Below the pieces are notes generated by a model. That model worked only from the letters and a program-made list of their open reading frames with translations. It made no database searches and was not told the origin of the DNA. From contig CAAGND010000262.1 of the NCBI GenBank assembly GCA_900771185.1, positions 1-6,853 on the forward strand: a DNA stretch of 6,853 bases, given 5' to 3'. Positions within the stretch are counted from its first letter, which is position 1. Each line of letters starts with the position of its first letter. Origin of the DNA: Clostridia bacterium. GTDB taxonomy: Bacteria; Bacillota; Clostridia; Oscillospirales; Acutalibacteraceae. Position numbers and translations under genes: made by a program. This document shows, piece after piece, positions 1-5,329 of the stretch.

Positions 1-155
1 GCGCGATTATCGCGGCGCTGGGCGGCAGTCCGATAGCCTCTCTTGTCTCCACTCACAAGAAAGGTATGGGATATCTTGTCGCTGATATTTCCGGTCAGCC
101 CGATATCGAAAAGCTAAAGGCTGTTGACGGAGTCATAAGAGTGAGAGTTATATAA
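1..155 (+). CDS. serA: C-terminal end of D-3-phosphoglycerate dehydrogenase (ACT domain), partial
   Basis: A frame open from the left edge (first full codon at 3) ends in TAA at 153-155 and gives about 50 residues. It contains ALGGSPIASLVSTHKKGMGY and ends in AVDGVIRVRVI. The closing pattern, an acidic stretch followed by L-x-A-V-D-G-V-I-R-V-R-V-I, is typical of the C-terminal ACT domain of SerA, the NAD-dependent enzyme that oxidises 3-phosphoglycerate in the first committed step of serine synthesis. The ACT domain is a small regulatory ligand-binding fold. The catalytic domains lie outside the window, so the name rests on the tail alone; another ACT-domain protein is possible. A terminator follows 11 bases after the stop, so this gene ends its own transcript and is not in an operon with the next gene. 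Confidence 0.75.
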   Translation, partial: AIIAALGGSPIASLVSTHKKGMGYLVADISGQPDIEKLKAVDGVIRVRVI

Positions 156-166
156 GTTTATATCTG

Positions 167-213
167 CCGTCCCGCGTACCGATTCCCGGCGCTGCGGGAC
201 GGTTCTGCTTTTT
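167..213 (+). terminator. Rho-independent terminator after the serA-like gene
   Basis: A perfect 9-bp stem, CCGTCCCGC (167-175) with GCGGGACGG (194-202), encloses an 18-base loop and is followed by a T-rich tail (203-213, ending in five Ts). It lies between the stop at 155 and the promoter at 225-253, so it separates the two + strand genes. Confidence 0.8.
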
Positions 214-224
214 GAAGGTTTTTG

Positions 225-253
225 TTGATTTGACGGCAGGATGGCTGTATAAT
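225..253 (+). promoter_or_regulatory. Sigma-A-type promoter of the PHP hydrolase gene
   Basis: A -35 box TTGATT (225-230) and a perfect -10 box TATAAT (248-253) are separated by 17 bases. Transcription should begin near 260, leaving a leader of roughly 25 bases before the ATG at 286. The promoter lies directly after the upstream terminator, so the gene is its own transcription unit. No operator-like repeat is obvious, which fits constitutive or globally controlled expression. Confidence 0.7.
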
Positions 254-285
254 AAATTTACAGAAAAAAGAACGGAGTGAGAGAA

Positions 286-1275
286 ATGGACGCAAAGCGC
301 ATATGGCTCAAGGGAGATACACATCTCCACACAACGAACAGCGACGGGAAGCTCACCCCGGAGCAGCTTATAAAAAACTGCAAAGAACGGGGACTTGACT
401 GGATCATCATAACCGACCACAATTTCAACACCGTGGGCGGGGAATCCCGCTTTGACGGAGATATGCTGATAATCCCCGGTGAAGAGTATACGGGCAATGA
501 CGGTCACGTCAACATCTGGGGCAGTGGCTGCCCGCACCTGACGGGCGAGCGTCCGACGGAATATGTGCAGTATACCCGGATTGCACAGGAGGCACATGAG
601 AACGGCTGCACCGTTTCCGTAAACCATCCGTTCTGCAAAAAGTGCGGCTGGCATATGGAGCTGGAGGACTATCCCATGGACTGCGTGGAGGTCTGGAACG
701 CGCCGATGCATATAGATAATATGACAAATCTTGACTGGTGGCACTCTCAGCTCCTCAAGGGCAAAAGACTGCCGCTCGTCGGCGGCAGCGACTATCACCG
801 CGACTATTTCGTTACGCGCCTGCTTGCAAACCCGACCACCTTTGTCTGTGTGAAGGAGAACACGGAGGAGGATGTCTTAAACGCTCTGCGCCGCGGAAAC
901 TCGTTTGTGACGAACTCACCGAATTCCACCAAAGCAGTGCTCTCCTGCGGCGATGCCGTGATGGGCGATGAGGTGTCTCTCTCCGAACATACGCAGGTAA
1001 ATCTTGAGATTACCGGGATAAAAAAGGGTATGCGTGTTCAGGTGTTCAACAATGACCGCATTATATATGAACATACAGCTGAAAAGGCAGGCGACCACAC
1101 CGCGGCTTTTGAGAATCTTGAAAAGGGATTTGTACGGGCGCAGGTGATTTATGATATGAACGCACCGGTGCGTTTCCTTTACAGGCAGATAGTTAAACTC
1201 TGGCAGCCTGCCGATGCGAAGCTGCCGATTCCGCCGTTCGCGTGGTGCATAACCAATCCGCTTTATCTTGTATAA
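286..1275 (+). CDS. PHP-domain metallohydrolase, CehA/McbA family
   Basis: The product is a 329-residue cytoplasmic protein with no signal peptide or membrane segment. The N-terminal 170 residues form a PHP (polymerase and histidinol phosphatase) metal-dependent hydrolase domain. Visible metal ligands are H13-x-H15 in GDTHLHTTNSDG with D20, T-D-H45, E67 in PGEEYTG, H114 in SVNHPF, and D169-x-H171 in GGSDYHRD. This is the usual PHP set, so the enzyme should be active. Residues from about 190 to 329 form a beta-rich C-terminal part ending in PFAWCITNPLYLV, a tail typical of the CehA/McbA branch. Known members hydrolyse esters or phosphoesters, but the natural substrate here cannot be read from sequence. 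The start is ATG 286, with GGAG at 274-277 placed 8 bases upstream. An in-frame GTG at 277 would add three residues but overlaps the Shine-Dalgarno. The gene is monocistronic and convergent with the GH2 gene. Confidence 0.9.
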   Translation: MDAKRIWLKGDTHLHTTNSDGKLTPEQLIKNCKERGLDWIIITDHNFNTVGGESRFDGDMLIIPGEEYTGNDGHVNIWGSGCPHLTGERPTEYVQYTRIAQEAHENGCTVSVNHPFCKKCGWHMELEDYPMDCVEVWNAPMHIDNMTNLDWWHSQLLKGKRLPLVGGSDYHRDYFVTRLLANPTTFVCVKENTEEDVLNALRRGNSFVTNSPNSTKAVLSCGDAVMGDEVSLSEHTQVNLEITGIKKGMRVQVFNNDRIIYEHTAEKAGDHTAAFENLEKGFVRAQVIYDMNAPVRFLYRQIVKLWQPADAKLPIPPFAWCITNPLYLV

Positions 1276-1281
1276 AATTAA

Positions 1282-1317
1282 ATCGGGTGGAATATCCGAA
1301 AGGATATTCCACCCGAT
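1282..1317. terminator. 16-bp perfect hairpin with GAAA loop; likely minus-strand terminator of the GH2 gene
   Basis: Arms 1282-1297 and 1302-1317 are perfectly complementary over 16 bp and enclose a GAAA tetraloop (1298-1301) as read on the + strand. There is no T tract on the + side (CAATGTG follows). On the minus strand the stem is followed by TTAATTTTA, so it suits termination of the leftward GH2 transcript. It starts 7 bases after the stop codon of the PHP gene, so it also lies in that mRNA's 3' UTR. Confidence 0.65.
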
Positions 1318-1335
1318 CAATGTGTCAAAAACGTA

Positions 1336-1369
1336 AGGGGATGTCCGAAAAGGACATCCCCTCATTTTT
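1336..1369 (+). terminator. Rho-independent terminator of the PHP hydrolase gene
   Basis: An 11-bp perfect stem, AGGGGATGTCC (1336-1346) with GGACATCCCCT (1352-1362), encloses a GAAAA loop and is followed by CA and five Ts (1365-1369). On the minus strand the tail is TTACGTTTTTG, so it could also act weakly on the convergent GH2 transcript. It ends 8 bases before the minus-strand GH2 stop codon. Confidence 0.8.
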
Positions 1370-1376
1370 GTTAATT

Positions 1377-1685
1377 TCAGTTGGGCTTCTTTATCTGATT
1401 GAGCTGTGCGTTGAGAGCGAGAAGCTGCTCTTTGGTGACTTTGATGCCGGCAGTTCCGAGCATATTTGAAAGACGGATTAATGTAAAGCCGCCCATCATT
1501 TTCATCATGCCCTCGCTCATCTCAAAGCCCGCCATCTTCTCACCGGACATAGCGCCCTTGAATTGGCTCATAAGGCTCATAAACAGGCCGATTCCCTGGG
1601 GGCATGCGAGGATATCTCCGAGCTTGTCATTGAGGGAGAAATAACCCTCCGGAGCGGTGATATCAAACCAGTTGAGTATAGCGCC
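1377..1685 (-). other. Methionine-rich C-terminal domain of the GH2 enzyme (residues 645-746)
   Basis: After the last beta-domain the protein continues with NWFDITAPEGYFSLNDKLGD, then a helical region with about ten methionines between residues 680 and 719 (including MSEGMMKMMGGFTL). It ends in EQLLALNAQLNQIKKPN. It is not part of the catalytic GH2 core. From memory, similar short helical tails ending in L-N-x-x-L-x-x-I occur on other clostridial glycosidases, including some GH3 enzymes. Its function is unknown to me; oligomerisation is a plausible guess. Confidence 0.6.
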
Positions 1686-3617
1686 CTTTTCCTTGAGACG
1701 GTAGTCCTCGTTGAAGGTGTCAACCTTGCGGATAAAGCTTTCGTCACGGCAATCTCCCGCAACGGCCGAAAGATTTGTTTCGCCGCTGTTGGGAACCTCA
1801 AAGTAGAAGAAGTGCTCAGCGCTTTCCTTTTTGCCGAGGCTGACGCCGTTGGCGAAAAGCTCGACCTCAGGCAGGTTTGAGTATACTGTGACCTTTGTGA
1901 CGTCCTCAACACGGTCAACATAGCGCTTGCCGCAGATGTGTACAAACGGGTCGTCGGAGAGCCACGCTTTATAGGCATAGAAAGAATCTTTTTTATATTT
2001 GCGGTCAAAAGTGATAAGTCCCTTGTGGTTCTGACCGTTTTCGCCGCCCTCGTTTCTGGCGTCCGCGCCGAAGTCAAACATATTCCAGACATGTGTTGCC
2101 CAAATGTAGGGCCTGGAGTAGAGCTGCTTTATCAGCTCCTCGTGGTAATATGCCTGATATTCTTCGGTGTAGTCACCCTGCTCCGGGTCCGAGGTGTGCC
2201 AGTTGAGTGCTTCACAGCCGTATTCGCTAATACCGACAGGAATGTCCGGGAACTTTGCGTGGAAGCTGTCAAACCACGGACCGTTCATGGATGTGTCCCC
2301 GCCGTACCAGCCGAAGTAGTGGTTATAGGAAACGACATCGGGAATCTGAACATACGGGTCGTTCATATCGCACATTGAGACGCACGCCATGGTTGTGAGC
2401 CTCGTTTTGTCCATCTCATGCACAAGGTCGTTGAGAAGCTTGTGATTTTCTATCAGATCCTCATCTGCACCGTTCATCGTAATCTCGTTGGAGAGTCCCC
2501 ACACAACGATGCAGGGGTGATTGTAGTTCTGCGTCACAAGCTCTTTCATCTGTGAAATCGTGTTTTCGCGGCCATTGGGCATATGCTTTGAGATATAGGG
2601 AATCTCCGCCCAGATAACAAGACCCTTTTCATCGCAGAGATCATAGAAATACTGGTCGTGCTGATAGTGAGCGAGACGTATGGTGGTTGCGCCCATCTCA
2701 TATATGAGCTCTATATCCTCCTCATGGTGTTCGGGAAGCAGCGCGTTGCCGAAGCCCCAGCGGTCCTGATGACGGGATACGCCGCGGAGAGGATATTCTC
2801 TGCCGTTGAGGATAAAGCCTCTTTCAGGGTCAATTTTAAAGGTGCGGCAGCCGAACCTTGTGCTTATATTGTCGAGCACTTTGCCGTCCTCCACAAGCTT
2901 CACCTCAGCGGTGTAGAGATATGGGTCTTTTCTGCCGTCCCACAGATGGACATTATTAATATCAATTGAAACAGAAGTTTCTCCGGCGTCGCAGGAGACC
3001 TCCGAAACCTTGTTCCCGTCTTTGTCGAGAATGGAGTAGACAAGCTGCTGACTGCCCTTCGGGTTTGTGAGATATACCTCTATTTCAGCCTTCGCATCAG
3101 CGCCGTTGATTTCCGGAGTGACCTTTATTCCGGGGCCGCCGAAGTAATCAAGGTCAAAATGCGACTCACTGACGGCAATAATATTGACATCGCGGTAAAG
3201 CCCGCCGTAGAAGGTGAAGTCCGCCATCTGAGGATAAACCCTGTCGTTCTCGCTGTTGTCAACCGTTATAGCGATTATATTGTTATCGGTGAGCGAGTCT
3301 GTGATATCGACACGCCAGGTGGAATAACCGCCGTCGTGGTGTGCAAGCTTTGTTCCGTTGACATAGACATCGGCGGAGGAGTTTGCGCCGCGCAGCTCAA
3401 GATAATATCTGTCAGCGTCCGGCAGATCTTCTTTGGTCAGCTCTTTGGCATAGCAGCAGGTTCCCCTGTAATAGTCGTTGCCGCCGTCCTGCCCGTCAAT
3501 GGCGTTCCAGGTGTGGGGAAGATTGACAAAATTCCACTTTGCGTTGATTTGCGAAGGAATTTCGGAGAAGTCCTTGGAAAAAGCCCATTTTCTGTTGATA
3601 TTCAAAACCTTTCTCAT
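1377..3617 (-). CDS. Glycoside hydrolase family 2 enzyme (beta-galactosidase/beta-glucuronidase type) with Met-rich C-terminal extension
   Basis: This 746-residue retaining exo-glycosidase should remove a beta-linked sugar from an imported glycoside in the cytoplasm; it has no signal peptide. Domain order: a jelly-roll sugar-binding domain at about 1-150 (RGANSSADVYVNG, FYGGLYRDV), an immunoglobulin-like domain at about 155-260, and a TIM barrel at about 265-555. A DUF4982-like beta domain follows at about 570-632 (VTVYSNLPEVELFANG), then a helical methionine-rich tail at 645-746. The acid/base residue is E378 in WGLSNEI and the nucleophile is E465 in GISEYG; WNMFDF (511-515) is also present, so the active site is intact. 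N530-H-K532 sits where beta-glucuronidases carry their N-x-K motif, but the surrounding sequence looks more like DUF4982-type beta-galactosidases, so substrate is open. The start is ATG at 3617-3615, with AAGGAG (3628-3633) 10 bases upstream. It is the second gene after the symporter, 69 bases downstream, with a terminator-like hairpin between them. Confidence 0.96.
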   Translation of the reverse strand: MRKVLNINRKWAFSKDFSEIPSQINAKWNFVNLPHTWNAIDGQDGGNDYYRGTCCYAKELTKEDLPDADRYYLELRGANSSADVYVNGTKLAHHDGGYSTWRVDITDSLTDNNIIAITVDNSENDRVYPQMADFTFYGGLYRDVNIIAVSESHFDLDYFGGPGIKVTPEINGADAKAEIEVYLTNPKGSQQLVYSILDKDGNKVSEVSCDAGETSVSIDINNVHLWDGRKDPYLYTAEVKLVEDGKVLDNISTRFGCRTFKIDPERGFILNGREYPLRGVSRHQDRWGFGNALLPEHHEEDIELIYEMGATTIRLAHYQHDQYFYDLCDEKGLVIWAEIPYISKHMPNGRENTISQMKELVTQNYNHPCIVVWGLSNEITMNGADEDLIENHKLLNDLVHEMDKTRLTTMACVSMCDMNDPYVQIPDVVSYNHYFGWYGGDTSMNGPWFDSFHAKFPDIPVGISEYGCEALNWHTSDPEQGDYTEEYQAYYHEELIKQLYSRPYIWATHVWNMFDFGADARNEGGENGQNHKGLITFDRKYKKDSFYAYKAWLSDDPFVHICGKRYVDRVEDVTKVTVYSNLPEVELFANGVSLGKKESAEHFFYFEVPNSGETNLSAVAGDCRDESFIRKVDTFNEDYRLKEKGAILNWFDITAPEGYFSLNDKLGDILACPQGIGLFMSLMSQFKGAMSGEKMAGFEMSEGMMKMMGGFTLIRLSNMLGTAGIKVTKEQLLALNAQLNQIKKPN

Positions 3618-3627
3618 GTGCGAGTAA

Positions 3628-3633
3628 CTCCTT
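3628..3633 (-). promoter_or_regulatory. Ribosome binding site of the GH2 gene
   Basis: AAGGAG on the minus strand lies 10 bases before the ATG at 3617. The site sits only 12 bases beyond the T run of the intra-operon hairpin, which leaves no room for a separate promoter in between. Confidence 0.75.
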
Positions 3634-3645
3634 TATCTTGTTTTT

Positions 3646-3681
3646 AAAAAACTGTCGGCAGCAGAAGCTGCTGACAGTTTT
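3646..3681 (-). terminator. Intrinsic-terminator-like hairpin between symporter and GH2 genes
   Basis: Arms 3648-3662 and 3667-3681 pair over 15 positions around a 4-base loop (3663-3666). On the minus strand there is one internal C/A mismatch (3657/3672), and the stem runs into six consecutive Ts (complement of 3651-3646). The hairpin begins 5 bases after the symporter stop codon. This is the layout of an intrinsic terminator, but the same-strand GH2 gene follows at once, so it probably acts as a partial terminator or as a 3' end that stabilises the symporter mRNA. Confidence 0.7.
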
Positions 3682-3686
3682 GAGCT

Positions 3687-5108
3687 TTATTCTTCTGAGT
3701 TAGCATCGTTAGCGTCCGAGGCGTGTTTTGCTTTGAGAGCCTCGACATTCGCGTCGACCTGCTTCTTGTGAAGCGGATACCAGAACCAGAGAATGAGAGC
3801 GAGCAATATAAGCCCTATCGCAGGAACGAGGGTTGATATGTCGAATATACCCGCCTTTATGCTGTCAGTTACCTTGTCGGGAGTGGTATAGCCTATCATT
3901 GTAAGCAAAGCACCGGAGACGCCGGATGACGCGGCCTGACCGAGTTTTCTTGCGAACGAGTAGAGCGCGTAAACCGAACCGTCCTCGCGGATACCGTTGC
4001 GAAGCTCTGAATAGTCAATAACATCCGTGATGAGCGCCCAGTTAACCATTGCGAACACGCCGAGACCGAGCCAAGCAAGTCCCTGGAATATCATATAGAC
4101 AATAACGCTCTGGGGACGAATGAAATATACGACAAGGGTCATGATGCCTGCAAACAGGTTTGAGACAACACTGACCTCCGCTTTTCCGAATTTCTGAGCG
4201 AGGGGCTTTGCCACAACTGCCGCAAAAGCCATACCGCCGCCCATCAGAAGCGTTGAAACGGTCTGCATTTTCGCATTGCCGTAGGTGATGGGATATACAT
4301 AGTTTGCCATCTGCTGCATTGTGAGCTGAGCCAGGAGCATAACGATTGACGCAAAAATAATCGAAATAAGCGCGCGGTTTTTCACAGCATTTTTGAGCAT
4401 GTGGAAAACGTTGTTGTGCTGCTGCACTTCAACGGAAGCAACGGATTTGACACGCTCTGTTGTCAGATAGTAGCAAAGGAGATAACAACCTATCGCAAGC
4501 ACAGAGAACACGCCGGCGATTATTGTGAATCTGCCGGGGACGATGACATCGATGCCGAGCTCAGCATTCTTTTCATAGGCAATCAGAGGAACACCGGCTG
4601 TGACAAAAGCTCCGGCTAACATGCCGCCCATTGTGCGGAAAGTCGAAAGTGACTGGCGATCGCCGGGATCGTTTGAAATAGCCGATGCCATTGAACCATA
4701 CGGAATATTTATCGAGGTGTAGAAAACCGAACCCCAGAGAATATATGTTACGAAGAGATAGGCGATTTTTGCCCACTGGGGAAGCCCCGACAACGAGGCC
4801 TGATACATGAGGAACGATGCGATTGCGACGGGACCGCACATTCTTCTGATCCAGGGCTTGAATTTTCCAACCGGAGTCTGACGGCTTCTGTCACAGATTC
4901 TTCCCATGGCGACATCCGTGAAAGCATCCACAAAGCGGGCTATCATCATGATGATGCCGACGATATAGCCGTCTACACCCATTACATCGGTGTAGAATTT
5001 CATCAAGAAGCTTGATGAAAGCAAGAAGGTAAAGTCGTTTCCGAAATCGCCGAACATGTAGCCCAGCTTATCCCGGATGCCGAAGGGTCGGACAGTTTGG
5101 GTTTTCAT
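3687..5108 (-). CDS. GPH-family (glycoside-pentoside-hexuronide) cation symporter, MFS_2 type
   Basis: This 473-residue membrane transporter imports glycosides together with Na+ or H+, like MelB, LacS, XynB-type and glucuronide carriers. About 12 hydrophobic segments are visible in two six-helix halves (roughly 24-215 and 246-446) joined by a central cytoplasmic loop near 216-240. Family signatures are GDFGNDF (20-26), DAFTDVAMGRICDR (61-74), IPYGSMASAISNDPGDRQS (135-153), and TDVIDYSELRNGIREDGSVY (361-380) followed by ARKLG. The hydrophilic C-terminal tail of about 28 residues carries no phosphotransferase IIA domain, unlike LacS. The start is ATG at 5108-5106, with GAGGG (5115-5119) 6 bases upstream. 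It is the first gene of the leftward unit with the GH2 enzyme and diverges from the AraC regulator. The substrate cannot be read from sequence, but the linked enzyme implies a small beta-glycoside. Confidence 0.95.
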   Translation of the reverse strand: MKTQTVRPFGIRDKLGYMFGDFGNDFTFLLSSSFLMKFYTDVMGVDGYIVGIIMMIARFVDAFTDVAMGRICDRSRQTPVGKFKPWIRRMCGPVAIASFLMYQASLSGLPQWAKIAYLFVTYILWGSVFYTSINIPYGSMASAISNDPGDRQSLSTFRTMGGMLAGAFVTAGVPLIAYEKNAELGIDVIVPGRFTIIAGVFSVLAIGCYLLCYYLTTERVKSVASVEVQQHNNVFHMLKNAVKNRALISIIFASIVMLLAQLTMQQMANYVYPITYGNAKMQTVSTLLMGGGMAFAAVVAKPLAQKFGKAEVSVVSNLFAGIMTLVVYFIRPQSVIVYMIFQGLAWLGLGVFAMVNWALITDVIDYSELRNGIREDGSVYALYSFARKLGQAASSGVSGALLTMIGYTTPDKVTDSIKAGIFDISTLVPAIGLILLALILWFWYPLHKKQVDANVEALKAKHASDANDANSEE

Positions 5109-5187
5109 ACACTTCCCTCATCTTTCATAAAATTTAGTTTTTTTGAGCATACTCTTTATTAAATTTACACGAATACCCTACGTTCAT

Positions 5188-5220
5188 ATTCTAACTGAAA
5201 ACCGCTTATTCTGTTAGGAT
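5188..5220. promoter_or_regulatory. Candidate operator: 12-bp inverted repeat with 21-bp centre spacing
   Basis: ATTCTAACTGAA (5188-5199) and TTCTGTTAGGAT (5209-5220) match as an inverted repeat at 10 of 12 positions, separated by 9 bases. The arm centres are 21 bp apart, two helical turns, so a dimer could bind one DNA face. The two arms also share a direct TATTCT (5187-5192 and 5207-5212, 20 bases apart). A related CATACTCT lies at 5148-5155. The location between the symporter and its divergent regulator makes it the best candidate site for the AraC protein. Confidence 0.5.
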
Positions 5221-5237
5221 TATTTTTGTCTTTTCAA
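5208..5237 (-). promoter_or_regulatory. Candidate promoter of the symporter-GH2 operon (weak)
   Basis: On the minus strand, TTGAAA (5237-5232) and CAGAAT (5213-5208) are separated by 18 bases. The -10 match is poor and overlaps the inverted repeat. Other weak -10-like boxes (TAGAAT at 5193-5188, TATGCT nearer the gene) cannot be excluded. The lack of a strong promoter fits activator dependence, as is usual for AraC-controlled sugar operons. Confidence 0.3.
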
Positions 5238-5256
5238 GTATTTTTTTTGCTATATC

Positions 5257-5285
5257 TTGATTTTTGCTAAAAATTGTACGATAAT
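5257..5285 (+). promoter_or_regulatory. Promoter of the AraC-family regulator gene
   Basis: TTGATT (5257-5262) and GATAAT (5280-5285) are spaced by 17 bases. Transcription should start near 5292, about 38 bases before the ATG at 5330. A strong AGGAGG ribosome binding site lies at 5318-5323. The -35 box is 36 bases beyond the inverted repeat, so a protein bound there could also influence this promoter. Confidence 0.6.
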
Positions 5286-5329
5286 TTAAGAAAAAAGTAG
5301 AATATTAATACAAAGGGAGGAGGACGGAT

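Noticed and set aside
277..285. GTG 277 as start of the PHP hydrolase
   Set aside because: It overlaps the GGAG Shine-Dalgarno (274-277), which is ideally spaced for ATG 286, and the extra three residues add nothing to the domain.
148..798. Long minus-strand open frame opposite the PHP hydrolase gene
   Set aside because: It lies opposite a convincing PHP-domain gene, and its product is low-complexity and unlike any family I know. It is explained by codon bias of the sense gene.
1938..2378. Open + strand frame opposite the GH2 gene
   Set aside because: It is antisense to the catalytic barrel, with no ribosome binding site or promoter seen; treated as a shadow frame. The same holds for 1563-1880, 2658-2969 and 3159-3647.
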